This document shows, in pieces, positions 17,119 through 25,121 of a DNA stretch of 64,000 nucleotides; the first letter of the stretch is position 1, and each line of letters opens with the position of its first letter. Source of the DNA: Neobacillus bataviensis LMG 21833 (GTDB lineage: Bacteria > Bacillota > Bacilli > Bacillales > Cytobacillaceae); assembly GCF_000307875.1 (NCBI RefSeq), contig NZ_AJLS01000034.1, positions 17,269-81,268 of the forward strand, written 5' to 3'. Both the position numbers and the translations under genes were made by a program. The notes below the pieces were generated by a model, which was not told the DNA's origin, searched no databases, and worked only from the letters and a program-made list of their open reading frames with translations.

Positions 17119-18036
17119 ATGGCGTATAAACCCCGTACTAAATCTAAGGAATTAATCATTTTGGAATTGTTAAATACCTTAATGACCTTACCCGAAAAAG
17201 ACAAACAGCATTATTTTAGCCTTAAAAAGGGATATGAAGGCGAGCTCATGTTTGATGCCTTGACGGAGAATCTTCAATGTGAGTGCCTTATCTTAAATGA
17301 CCTGCTATTCAAAGTAAACAACACTACTTTTCAAATTGATTCGCTGATTATTATTTCTGAAAAGCTTTACCTTTATGAAGTGAAAAATTTTGAAGGTGAT
17401 TATTTTTACGTAATTGATCCAGAAGCAGACAGATTATACAAAAGGCCCAAAAAGGAATATACTAATCCACTACATCAATTGAACCGCTGCGAATCCCTGC
17501 TCCGACAATTACTTCATAATATTGGGTTTACTTTGCCCATCGAAGCCCAGGTCGTTTTTATCAATCCCGGGTTCACCCTATACCAAGCACCTCTCGACAA
17601 GCCTTTTATTTTTCCAACACAGGTAAATAGCTATTTGAAAAAATTTGATATGAGATCATCAAGACTAACTGGAAAACACAAGATGCTGGCTGACAAACTA
17701 ATTTCCCTTCATATTGAAGAAAATCCTTATACCACGTTGCCTCAATATAATTATGAAGGGCTGCGAAAAGGGATTACATGTGAGCTATGCCGCTCGTTTT
17801 CGATTTCTGTTCAAGGGAAGAAATGTGTGTGCGGCGATTGTGGGCATGATGAATTGGTGACATCAGCTGTTCTGCGGAGTGTGAATGAATTAAAGCTTCT
17901 ATTTCCTGAAATGAGAATTACATCGAATTTGATTTATGATTGGTGTAGGGTTGTAGATTCTAAAAGAACTATTAGAAAGATTTTGGAGAAGAATTATAAA
18001 AAAGTGGGGGTTCATCAATGGACTTATTATGAATGA
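17119..18036 (+). CDS. nuclease-related domain (NERD) protein
   Basis: NERD domains resemble restriction-like nuclease folds and are found in many Bacillus proteins of unknown role. In this 305-residue protein the domain spans about 35-155: KKGYEGELMFD, then FQIDSLIII, LYLYEVKNFEGDY (the E-x-K element) and HQLNRCESLLRQLL. A C-terminal cysteine cluster, CELC...CVCGDCGH (about 227-255), looks like a zinc ribbon. ATG 17119 has AAAGGAAG about 6 nt upstream. The stop codon falls inside the first half-unit of hairpin array E, so the array reaches into the gene's last codons. DNA processing is a guess; no partner gene is nearby. Confidence 0.85.
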   Translation: MAYKPRTKSKELIILELLNTLMTLPEKDKQHYFSLKKGYEGELMFDALTENLQCECLILNDLLFKVNNTTFQIDSLIIISEKLYLYEVKNFEGDYFYVIDPEADRLYKRPKKEYTNPLHQLNRCESLLRQLLHNIGFTLPIEAQVVFINPGFTLYQAPLDKPFIFPTQVNSYLKKFDMRSSRLTGKHKMLADKLISLHIEENPYTTLPQYNYEGLRKGITCELCRSFSISVQGKKCVCGDCGHDELVTSAVLRSVNELKLLFPEMRITSNLIYDWCRVVDSKRTIRKILEKNYKKVGVHQWTYYE

Positions 18037-18433
18037 AGACCTTTTTGGGGATTTCGTTTGTACTATTGGTCTTCATCCGCTTAACGAGGACCCTTTTCCC
18101 GATTTCATTTACAATTTTGGTCTTCATCCGCTTAATGAAGACCTTTTTTCTGATTTCATTTACACTTTTGGTCTTCATCCGCTTAATGAAGACTTTTTTT
18201 CTGATATCGTTTACACTTTTGGTCTTCATCCGCTTAATGAAGACCTTTTTTCCGATTTCGTTTACACTTTTGGTCTTCATCCGCTTAATGAAGACCTTTT
18301 TTTCGATTTCGTTTACACTATTGGTCTTCATCCGCTTAATGAAGACCTTTTTTCTGATTTCGTTTACACTTTTGGTCTTCATCGGCTTGATGAAGACCTT
18401 TTTTCCGATTTCGTTTGTACTTTTGGTCTTCAT
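18033..18433. repeat. hairpin array E, 51-bp period, between convergent NERD and AIM24 genes
   Basis: Seven full stem-loops (GGTCTTCAT - 7 nt - ATGAAGACC), left arms at 18068, 18119, 18170, 18221, 18272, 18323 and 18374 plus a half-unit at 18425; a lone right arm at 18033 overlaps the NERD stop codon. Steps are exactly 51 bp. On the plus strand most hairpins are followed by T6-T7, so each looks like an intrinsic terminator. The 51-bp period is a multiple of three, so long frames stay open on both strands (17-residue protein repeats); these are judged artefacts. Confidence 0.88.
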
Positions 18434-18452
18434 CCGCTTATTCACAATGAAG

Positions 18453-19145
18453 TTAACCCTTCTCCACCCTCTTAACCTCTTCATAAGGCTGCACTACAAC
18501 AAATCCATCGCCCTCAAACCTCATTTGGATCGATTCGCCACTGCCTCTTCCGAAGAAGGTCTTTAAACTGATATCCGTTTGAAACTCAGGCTGGAGGTTT
18601 CCAGACCAGGCAACCGTGGCGTTCGGATCAGTAATAACCGGCTGACCCGGCGAAACCCGTAATGTCAACGGCTCATAGTGAGTGGTTATCGCAATCATGC
18701 CGGTACCTTCACAGTGGACATTGAATAAACCGCCAGCCATCATTCCGGCAATCCGCCTCATCAATTTTATCTTCCATTTAATCCCCGGTTCAAATGCCAG
18801 CAAGTCGTTTCCATTCACATAGATCGAATCGTTTTGCAAATTTAGGATAATAATCTTTTTCCCTTCATCAGCAAGATACAATTTCCCCCGGCCGTTGGCT
18901 TTCATTAAGGAAGCCCCTTCACCGGTTAACGCCTTTTTAAAGGCCGTCCCAAGTCCGTGCTCCAAGATGCCTTCGCGATCAAACTTTATTTTCCCATGAT
19001 AAGCGACCATGGATCCCGCTTTAGCCCATACAAGGCCATCCAAGTTAACTTCAAGCATGCGCGGAGTTTCTAATTCGAAAAATCCTTCCCCTTTATCCTT
19101 TTGTTCCGTCTGTTTAATAAATTCATCCATTGAATATCTGCTCAC
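18453..19145 (-). CDS. AIM24-family protein
   Basis: A 230-residue beta-rich protein of the AIM24/TIGR00266 family. Characteristic strings are MLEVNLDGLVWAKAGSMVAYHGKIKF, GKLYLADEGKKIIILNL, GMMAGGLFNVHCEGTGMIAITTHYEPL and PNATVAWSGNLQPEFQTDI. No signal peptide or membrane helix. The role in bacteria is not established; the name comes from a mitochondrial homologue. GTG 19145 is chosen as start since AGGGAG is 9 nt upstream; ATG codons at 19154 and 19130 are alternatives. Its stop codon lies 20 bp from array E. Confidence 0.82.
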   Translation of the reverse strand: MSRYSMDEFIKQTEQKDKGEGFFELETPRMLEVNLDGLVWAKAGSMVAYHGKIKFDREGILEHGLGTAFKKALTGEGASLMKANGRGKLYLADEGKKIIILNLQNDSIYVNGNDLLAFEPGIKWKIKLMRRIAGMMAGGLFNVHCEGTGMIAITTHYEPLTLRVSPGQPVITDPNATVAWSGNLQPEFQTDISLKTFFGRGSGESIQMRFEGDGFVVVQPYEEVKRVEKG

Positions 19146-19380
19146 CCAGACCATCTCCCTTCCATAATTGTATTACGTTGAAAAAATGGGAATGTTTCAA
19201 ATATCTACTTTTAATCGGTGATTTCATCAGCGGGTATCATTCTAGCAACAACCTTTGCTGTATGAATAACCCCGCCATCTGTTCTGGAAAACAGTTACTT
19301 TGATTCTTAACATAGGAATGATGATAATGGCACACATTATTAAGACTAACAAGTTATAGGTCGTTGAGGGAGCTTTTGTC

Positions 19381-20100
19381 ATGAAGAAATGGGTTCAATT
19401 CGTTATCGCGGTTTTCTGTTTTTATACAAGTGGTCAAAATAATGTGCTCGCGGAGATGATTAAGAGAGAGCAAGTGGAGCCCACTGGGCATGTGATCTGG
19501 GATGTGGCAACACATAAAAAGGTCATCGCTTTAACATTTGACGATGGCCCCGATCCTGTTTATACGCCTCAGATTCTTGCACTACTCGAGAAGTATGGTG
19601 CCCATGCAACATTTTTTCAAATCGGAAACAGAATGGAACTGTATCCAGATGTTGTCGAACAAGTTGTCGAGGCTGGTCATGAATTGGGCAATCACTCCAT
19701 GACACATCCTTACGAAAACAAGGTTGGCTTCCAACAGATGCGCCACGAAGTCGTTTTGGCAGATCGAATTATCCAAAAATATCAACCAAATCATCCTAAG
19801 CTGTTTCGACCGCCCGGAGGATATTTAGACAATTCTCTGCTGCAAGAGGCAAGGGAGCTAGGATACAGGGTCGTACTTTGGTCATATCATCAAGAATTAA
19901 AAGATTGGTCCCTTCCGGGGGCTCTAAATATCGCTAATCATGTCATTAGTCATGCACGTAATGGCGATATTATCCTCCTGCATGATGGCGGCGGCGACCG
20001 AAGTCAGACCCTCCAGGCTCTAAAGATCTTTCTACCGGCACTCAAGGAAAAAGGATACAACTTTGTAACTGTATCGGAACTTCTTTCGAATAAAGAATAA
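19381..20100 (+). CDS. secreted polysaccharide deacetylase
   Basis: NodB-domain enzyme that removes N-acetyl groups from peptidoglycan or chitin-like polymers outside the membrane. 239 residues: signal peptide about 1-24 (KKWVQFVIAVFCFYTSGQNNVLAE), then the catalytic motifs TFDDGPDP (base Asp plus metal Asp), the H-x3-H metal ligands in NHSMTHP, RPPGG, a tryptophan motif around LWSYHQELKDW and the final ILLHDGGG with the catalytic His. All key residues are present. ATG 19381 has GAGGGAG about 9 nt upstream. It ends 16 bp from the convergent membrane gene. Substrate (wall, spore cortex or other) is not deducible. Confidence 0.9.
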   Translation: MKKWVQFVIAVFCFYTSGQNNVLAEMIKREQVEPTGHVIWDVATHKKVIALTFDDGPDPVYTPQILALLEKYGAHATFFQIGNRMELYPDVVEQVVEAGHELGNHSMTHPYENKVGFQQMRHEVVLADRIIQKYQPNHPKLFRPPGGYLDNSLLQEARELGYRVVLWSYHQELKDWSLPGALNIANHVISHARNGDIILLHDGGGDRSQTLQALKIFLPALKEKGYNFVTVSELLSNKE

Positions 20101-20115
20101 GAAACTAATGAGATT

Positions 20116-20460
20116 TTAAAAAATATTCCACCTGGAAATAATGGCTTTTAGCACTGAAATTGTAATAACAAACATTAAAAGCAATACTGCACCGCAAATA
20201 TAATAGACAATATCCGGACTAAAGCTGTTTTGATAAAAAATAAAACCAGACACTCCAAATAGTGCAATCAAAAACAATTCAACCAGAAGGGCAGAAAAAA
20301 TAAATAGTATATATGGTTTAACAATCTTGGGGTGGGAGACATGTTTTAATGTCAGCCCTTCCCAACATAAATTTGCTGCTTTCTCCAATTCAACCACCTC
20401 AGTTGGACAGGCTTTTATACACAGTATGTCCAGCGAAGGGGATTCTGTACCATTTTTCAT
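20116..20460 (-). CDS. small membrane protein, last gene of the ECF sigma operon
   Basis: 114 residues. An N-terminal soluble part with cysteines (DILCIKACPTEVVELEKAANLCWEG) precedes two predicted membrane helices (about 50-72 and 84-106). No family recognised. It lies 13 bp after the next gene of the sigma/anti-sigma operon and is probably co-transcribed. ATG 20460 follows directly on the previous gene's stop region, without a strong ribosome binding site, suggesting coupling. Confidence 0.6.
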   Translation of the reverse strand: MKNGTESPSLDILCIKACPTEVVELEKAANLCWEGLTLKHVSHPKIVKPYILFIFSALLVELFLIALFGVSGFIFYQNSFSPDIVYYICGAVLLLMFVITISVLKAIISRWNIF

Positions 20461-20473
20461 AAAAAATTTACTG

Positions 20474-20782
20474 TTATGGTTTTGGATTAATGCTTAACGA
20501 TGCAATCACCATTAAAAGGGTAAAAATGAGTAAAAAGATATTAAGAGAAAGCCCCCAAATGGCATATAATCTCGATCTTCTCAGGGTCACTAGCCCCGCG
20601 AGTCCGAGAAAAAAGCCTACAATTGGCAATTGAAGGATAAAGAGCCCGGGAAACTCTGAGTTCTTTATTAATAGAGCAACATTTAAACCGGCTAAGGAGA
20701 TTAGCGCAATCAGAAAAGATAAAAATCCCGATATTGTCGGAAGGCGTCTGTTGCCTCTTTTTTTCTTTATTCCCAGTTCCAT
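20474..20782 (-). CDS. small membrane protein of the ECF sigma operon
   Basis: 102 residues with a basic N-terminus (MELGIKKKRGNRRLPT) and three predicted membrane helices. It resembles the short DUF4190-type membrane proteins of Bacillus in layout, but this is not certain. Its start overlaps the end of the anti-sigma gene (20767) by 16 bp, a sign of translational coupling. Role unknown; position suggests it is controlled by, or helps, the sigma/anti-sigma pair. Confidence 0.7.
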   Translation of the reverse strand: MELGIKKKRGNRRLPTISGFLSFLIALISLAGLNVALLIKNSEFPGLFILQLPIVGFFLGLAGLVTLRRSRLYAIWGLSLNIFLLIFTLLMVIASLSINPKP

Positions 20783-21789
20783 AGTTTTACCTCCCCTACC
20801 TTCATCGTACTAATTTCTTTTACATTTTCTAGCTTTCTCAATTCTTCCGTCGGGCCGGTGATCACAGCACCATACACCTTGATACCGTGTTTCTTAATAT
20901 AGGCTATGCGGCTTTTCAGGGACAATGATTTAGCCCGGGCGACCTTTTCAGCAATCGATTCGTTTTTTTCAAGCAACGACAAAATATCGAGAAACACTTC
21001 TTCATTTGTCTGATTATCTGTTTTAAATGGGGACCAGGTAGTCGGATCATATTGTGCCGGGTAGCCGAGCGGAGTAATTGGCACCCCTTCACCATCCACC
21101 TGTGCCGCATCCAACCCTGTATCTACCGCCAGCCAGCGAAGTTCCATATTCTTGGGCAGAATTTTCTTCAGTTCCTCCGGTTTCATTACATCGTTTAATG
21201 ATATATATACCTCAGCAACAGTCCCATTAGGAAGCTTATTTAACATATCCCATTGATCCCTTCTATTAAACGGAACGGATGCTTTAGGGTGAAACAAGAC
21301 CTCTGTATCCTTATCCGGATATTCCGCTAACGGCCTATCTAGATTCAAATTCTTCTTAGGAAAGTTAGCCTTGTCTAACAAAAAGTCAATATCATAGTTA
21401 CCTGCCTTGTAATCTTCCTTGCCAATTTTCTTATATACGTCAAAGTTGATATTCATTGAAAAAAAGCCAATGTCATGTTCTAAGCGAAGCTCTTCCAAAC
21501 TCATATTTGGCTCGGTCACATAAATCGTTTTCGTGACAACATCAATCAGACGGTTTGCCCTATCGCCAATGGCATAGTACATGTAGGAGGCCAACGTCAT
21601 GACAGGAACAATTAATAACAGAATGGCCAGACTGATCATGATATTCGTCCTGCGGGCCATATTTTTCCCAATCGTGACGATCTCCGTTTGGCTCTTTTCT
21701 GAATAAGGGTGAACTCCACTTACTTCATTCAGTGATTCCTTTAAATAATCTTGATAATCTTCTTCGAAACCCTTCTTTTCATCACTCAT
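20767..21789 (-). CDS. transmembrane anti-sigma factor (sigma-regulator N/C-terminal domains)
   Basis: Predicted anti-sigma factor of 340 residues: cytoplasmic N-terminus of about 45 residues (FEEDYQDYLKESLNEVSGVHPY), one membrane helix (about 51-73: IMISLAILLLIVPVMTLASY), then a large extracellular part with YVTEPNMSLEELRLEHD and GYPAQYDPTTWSPFK, as in the Bacillus Sigma_reg_N/Sigma_reg_C family. The gene overlaps the ECF sigma gene by 8 bp, the usual arrangement for a sigma/anti-sigma pair. It should hold the sigma factor at the membrane until a signal is sensed. The signal is unknown. Confidence 0.85.
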   Translation of the reverse strand: MSDEKKGFEEDYQDYLKESLNEVSGVHPYSEKSQTEIVTIGKNMARRTNIMISLAILLLIVPVMTLASYMYYAIGDRANRLIDVVTKTIYVTEPNMSLEELRLEHDIGFFSMNINFDVYKKIGKEDYKAGNYDIDFLLDKANFPKKNLNLDRPLAEYPDKDTEVLFHPKASVPFNRRDQWDMLNKLPNGTVAEVYISLNDVMKPEELKKILPKNMELRWLAVDTGLDAAQVDGEGVPITPLGYPAQYDPTTWSPFKTDNQTNEEVFLDILSLLEKNESIAEKVARAKSLSLKSRIAYIKKHGIKVYGAVITGPTEELRKLENVKEISTMKVGEVKLWNWE

Positions 21790-22276
21790 CTGCCTTCTTC
21801 CTTTCCTTCACTTTGTCCATGACTTTCTTGCGGCCCCTATGCAAGTTGCTTTTCAGCGTATTTATGTTCATTTCCAAAATTTCCGCTGCTTCATTGTAGG
21901 TAAGCTGATGTAAATCACATAACAGTAATACATGCCGTTCCTGTTCTTTTAATGAATGAATGTCGTTTAATAATAATTGAAAACTCTCTTTCTCTAGCAG
22001 CCTTTTTTCCGGAGTTTCCTTTAAAGAATCTCTCTCTTCCAATTGATCCTGAATGACCAAACGTTTATTTTTTCGTTGGAAATCAATAAAGGCATGAAAG
22101 GCAACCTTAAACAGCCATGCGCGAATATTGGAGATTTCATAGTCCTCAAGATGCAAATAAGCCCGGTAAAAAGCCTCATGAACCAAATCCTCAGCGATAT
22201 AATGATCCTTTGAAAGGGAGTACAGATATCGGTATAAATCATTTACATGTTCACGATAAGCCTGATCCAGTTCCAC
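21782..22276 (-). CDS. ECF-type RNA polymerase sigma factor
   Basis: 164 residues with region 2 (YRYLYSLSKDHYIAEDLVHEAFYRAYLHLEDY, NIRAWLFKVAFHAFIDFQRKNKR) and region 4 (LKEQERHVLLLCDLHQLTYNEAAEILEMNINTLKSNLHRGRKKV). GTG 22276 is chosen because AGGGGGA lies 7 nt upstream inside the longer open frame. It heads an operon with its anti-sigma gene and two membrane proteins, and a candidate ECF-type promoter (22301-22327) suggests positive autoregulation. Which B. subtilis sigma it matches best cannot be told. Confidence 0.92.
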   Translation of the reverse strand: MELDQAYREHVNDLYRYLYSLSKDHYIAEDLVHEAFYRAYLHLEDYEISNIRAWLFKVAFHAFIDFQRKNKRLVIQDQLEERDSLKETPEKRLLEKESFQLLLNDIHSLKEQERHVLLLCDLHQLTYNEAAEILEMNINTLKSNLHRGRKKVMDKVKERKKADE

Positions 22277-22300
22277 TCCTGTTCCCCCTTTCACCCTAAC

Positions 22301-22327
22301 CACGTATAACGATAGCAAAAGGTTGCA
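22301..22327 (-). promoter_or_regulatory. candidate autoregulated ECF promoter
   Basis: On the minus strand TGCAAC (22327-22322) followed by CTTTT, then CGTG (22304-22301) after 17 bp; an overlapping CGTTATA lies closer. The AAC-CTTTT / CGT layout is that of ECF promoters and lies about 25 nt before the sigma gene's start. Confidence 0.45.
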
Positions 22328-22344
22328 GATTTGGAAATTTTTTA

Positions 22345-22380
22345 TTAAAAAACACCGTCCAAAAAAATGAACGGTGTCAG
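22345..22380 (-). terminator. terminator of the methyltransferase gene
   Basis: GACACCGT/ACGGTGT stem with an A/T-rich loop and T6 on the minus strand, 5 nt after the stop codon. It insulates the ECF operon promoter just downstream. Confidence 0.85.
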
Positions 22381-22383
22381 AAT

Positions 22384-23301
22384 TTATTTATGAACAACTA
22401 AATGAGCGAAGTGAAAATGGTCAAAGGCATGTAAATCGTCGTCTCTGTCTGTAAAATACAATTCTTCAATATTGGCAGGAGATAGATTTTCATATAGCAG
22501 CATGTTGCAATCTTGGAGTTCCCGGTCCAGTTCAAATGGATCGAAGCCAGTGATCATCGGCTCTCCCGTAGTAGCAGTAATTTGCCGCATTTGGATGAGT
22601 TTCTTTGAGGCCAATTGATCATTAAAAGCCGTGTCATCAAGATAATCAAAGACAAAGGAGCTGCCGTTTAAAGACATTTCTGAAATGGCAGTAAGAAGGT
22701 TAAAGAAATCAGGTTTCTCTAAGTACATGACGACACCTAACAAACTAAAATAGGCAAATTGCTCGGCATCATAGCCGCTTTTTTTCAGTTCCTCAGACAA
22801 AGAACCGTGTTTAAAATCAACGGGAACAAATTTTACGTTTGCAGGAATGGCAAAACCCATTTCTTGTAGGCGATTAATTTTGAATGCTTGGGTTGCGGGG
22901 TGGTCGACTTCATAGATGATAAAATCTTCCGGCAAGTTTTTCTGACGCAGGGCAAAAGTATCTAGGCCAGCGCCTAAAATCACATATTGTCTTACACCAC
23001 GCTCAATCGCAGACATCAGACTGTCTTCTGCATATCGTGCCCGGCTGACTAATTGAGGAACAGTCTGATTGTTCATCACCCACTCTAATTTTTCGTCCAA
23101 TGATTTCAAGGATTCACTCTTTTCCGGATTAAAAAAAGAAATAGCATTCGCCCAATTGGTGCCGATCAGCTGTTTTTCCTCATCACGTAAAAGTGAATGA
23201 GCAGTCCGATCATTAAAAATGGGCTTGCTGCTGTTCAATGCATGATATCCCCTGGCAAAGCAGCTGACTAACGCGGTTAAACTTTCCTTATTAGCTTCCA
23301 C
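22384..23301 (-). CDS. class I SAM-dependent methyltransferase (leucine carboxyl methyltransferase-like)
   Basis: 305 residues of the LCM/TIGR00027 type, which methylate carboxyl or hydroxyl groups of small molecules, often unknown. Motifs: RARYAEDSLMSAIERGVRQYVILGAGLDTFALR (SAM-binding GAGLDT), YEVDHPATQAFKINRL, FVPVDFKHGSLSEEL, and FSLLGVVMYLEKPDFFNLLTAI. GTG 23301 has GGGGGA about 6-7 nt upstream. The leader is unusual: a strong sigma-A promoter whose transcript should begin with a stable hairpin and a T-run directly before the ribosome binding site. No partner gene is in the operon. Substrate unknown. Confidence 0.85.
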   Translation of the reverse strand: MEANKESLTALVSCFARGYHALNSSKPIFNDRTAHSLLRDEEKQLIGTNWANAISFFNPEKSESLKSLDEKLEWVMNNQTVPQLVSRARYAEDSLMSAIERGVRQYVILGAGLDTFALRQKNLPEDFIIYEVDHPATQAFKINRLQEMGFAIPANVKFVPVDFKHGSLSEELKKSGYDAEQFAYFSLLGVVMYLEKPDFFNLLTAISEMSLNGSSFVFDYLDDTAFNDQLASKKLIQMRQITATTGEPMITGFDPFELDRELQDCNMLLYENLSPANIEELYFTDRDDDLHAFDHFHFAHLVVHK

Positions 23302-23314
23302 GATAACTCCCCCT

Positions 23315-23351
23315 AAAAAAAGAAAACTCCCAGCAAAATATTTGCTAGGAG
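23315..23351 (-). terminator. terminator-like hairpin at the 5' end of the methyltransferase mRNA
   Basis: CTCCTAGCAAA/TTTGCTGGGAG with a tiny loop (23351-23327 on the minus strand), followed by TTTTCTTTTTTT and then AGGGGGA, the ribosome binding site. It may be an attenuator or a 5' stabiliser. Confidence 0.65.
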
Positions 23352-23354
23352 AAT

Positions 23355-23383
23355 ATTGTATGACGGGATCATTAACATGTCAA
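23355..23383 (-). promoter_or_regulatory. sigma-A promoter of the methyltransferase gene
   Basis: Perfect -35 TTGACA (23383-23378), 17-bp spacer, TACAAT (23360-23355) on the minus strand. The predicted start near 23348 falls at the beginning of the hairpin. Confidence 0.75.
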
Positions 23384-23518
23384 TAAATTTATATTATAGC
23401 ACACGTTTTATAAAAAGTCAATAAAATTATTTACTACACCCAGCGTTAACAGTATCGACACAGATGTTTTATAATTCCCGCTTTCATATGCTGTTCCATC
23501 AAGTTAAAATATAATGGT

Positions 23519-23547
23519 ATAACTACGATGTCAATTGTCGTTATTAT
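23519..23547 (+). promoter_or_regulatory. inverted repeat, candidate LysR-regulator site
   Basis: ATAACTACGA - 9 nt - TCGTTATTAT is an imperfect inverted repeat (8 of 10) about 70 nt upstream of the LysR gene, in an otherwise featureless AT-rich stretch (23384-23615). LysR proteins bind such sites for autoregulation. Confidence 0.4.
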
Positions 23548-23615
23548 TTTTTCACCCTAATATAAAAAAAGTAAATATAAATTATTAAATATTCTAATAT
23601 AGATGGAGTGTAGAA

Positions 23616-24500
23616 ATGAATTTTAACAAACTAGAAGCGTTCATTTTGGTTGTCGAGAAAAAAAGCTTTTCAGAAGCAGCTGCCACCTTAAAAAGTTCAC
23701 AGCCAACTACAAGCCTTAAAATAAAGAGTTTGGAAGAAGAGCTTGGAATGGAACTTTTGGAACGAGGCACATCGGGAATACAGCCAACCGCTGCCGGAAA
23801 GCTTGTTTATCAAGCCGCTAAAGAAGTAACACAAAGATGGCGCAGGTTGGAGGATGAACTTCACGGTCTTCAAGATACATTAACCGGAACCTTGACCATC
23901 GGTGCCAGTACCATTCCTGGAACATATCTTGTGCCAGGTTGGATTAAAACATTCAGAAACCTTTACCCAAAGGTAGATGTAACCATTGAAATCGGTGATT
24001 CTAAGAAAATCCTCGATAAACTGTTAGATCATCAAATTGATGTAGGAATAATTGGCCTCGAGCAAGAGTCAACCAAACTTCAATTCAGGCCGATTGCCAC
24101 TGATTCACTCGTATTGATTACACCAAATGGACACTCGATGATCCATTCAGACGACCCGGAGTTTAAGCAGATCAAACAATATGATTTTGTTTTAAGAGAA
24201 CAAGGGTCAGGTACGAGGAAGGTAATGGAGGATTATCTGTCCGTCCATGAGTGTTCACTTTCCGATTTGCACTCTGTTGTCTCCATCGGCAGTACCGAAG
24301 CTGTTATCGCTGCAGTAGAAGCAGGACTTGGTATCAGTTTTATCTCGAAGCTGGCTGCATTGCCAGCCGCAAAGGCAGGTCGGATCCAAATTATTGAAAA
24401 ATTCGAACCCTATCTTAGAAACTTTTATTTTACTTCTCTGACGGATACGGTAGACCGACCCATCATTAAAGAATTTACGGAGCTTTTATTTAAGCGGTGA
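23616..24500 (+). CDS. LysR-family transcriptional regulator
   Basis: 294 residues: N-terminal winged helix (KLEAFILVVEKKSFSEAAATLKSSQPTTSLKIKSLEEELGMELLERG) and a periplasmic-binding-protein-like effector domain (LTGTLTIGASTIPGTYLVPGWI, REQGSGTR, GSTEAVIAAVEAGLGISFISKL), close to the CysL/selenium-metabolism subgroup. ATG 23616 follows GGAGTG. It is 45 bp upstream of an ECF transporter S component and a TudS-like gene on the same strand, so the three probably form one module sensing and importing a small molecule. Confidence 0.9.
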   Translation: MNFNKLEAFILVVEKKSFSEAAATLKSSQPTTSLKIKSLEEELGMELLERGTSGIQPTAAGKLVYQAAKEVTQRWRRLEDELHGLQDTLTGTLTIGASTIPGTYLVPGWIKTFRNLYPKVDVTIEIGDSKKILDKLLDHQIDVGIIGLEQESTKLQFRPIATDSLVLITPNGHSMIHSDDPEFKQIKQYDFVLREQGSGTRKVMEDYLSVHECSLSDLHSVVSIGSTEAVIAAVEAGLGISFISKLAALPAAKAGRIQIIEKFEPYLRNFYFTSLTDTVDRPIIKEFTELLFKR

Positions 24501-24545
24501 TGCAAAGGGATTTTAATATTTTTTTATAAATGAGGGGGAAGGTTT

Positions 24546-25121
24546 ATGAAAGTAAGTAAAACTATGATTTTAACTTATTCTGCAATGGGAATTGCTTTAA
24601 ACGTCATTTTAGGAACCGTTGTCTCATCAATGAAAATTCCTTTATTATTTCTTGATACGATTGGTACGGTTTTAGTCGCCGTCTTATTCGGCCCATGGTG
24701 GGGAGCATTAGCTGGCGGACTGACAAACGTTGTCCTTGGGGCCACAACAGGCCCATCTGCGATGTTCTTTGGGCTTGTTAACATTGCCATTGCGTTGGTG
24801 GCTGGTTACATGGCGAAAAAGTTTGATTTCAGGAAATGGTATATCGCCCTTATCACAGGAATTATGTTATCGATTATTGCGCCACTTATTGGGACACCGA
24901 TTGCTGTTGCCGTATACGGGGGATTAAATGGCAGCGGGATGGATTTAGTCGTCTTATGGATGAGATCAGCAGGTGAAAGTGTCTTTGCCTCGACATTTAT
25001 TTCAAGGATAACCGGCAATTTTGTCGATAAAATCATTACGTGCTTGCTTGTTATGTTTATGATAGCCCGCTTGCCAAATCTAGCAAAGATCGTGAATAAG
25101 GAGAAGAAAAATGCAGCGTAG
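24546..25121 (+). CDS. ECF transporter S component
   Basis: Substrate-binding membrane subunit of an energy-coupling-factor transporter: 191 residues, about six helices, with the S-component start MILTYSAMGIALNVILGTVV, then LLFLDTIGTVLVAVLFGPWWGALAGGLTNVVLGA and a conserved WMRSAGESVFASTFISRITGNFVDK. The energising EcfAAT subunits are not in the window and are usually shared. GAGGGGGAAGG precedes ATG 24546. It overlaps the next gene by 11 bp. Substrate unknown; the desulfidase-like partner suggests a thiolated base or sulfur compound, as inference only. Confidence 0.87.
   Translation: MKVSKTMILTYSAMGIALNVILGTVVSSMKIPLLFLDTIGTVLVAVLFGPWWGALAGGLTNVVLGATTGPSAMFFGLVNIAIALVAGYMAKKFDFRKWYIALITGIMLSIIAPLIGTPIAVAVYGGLNGSGMDLVVLWMRSAGESVFASTFISRITGNFVDKIITCLLVMFMIARLPNLAKIVNKEKKNAA

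Noticed and set aside
18029..18566. Long open frames on both strands of array E (17-residue repeats such as LHPLNEDLFSDFVYTFG)
   Set aside because: The 51-bp period is a multiple of three, which keeps frames open without selection. Sister arrays have a 52-bp period and cannot code. Stems are conserved better than codons.
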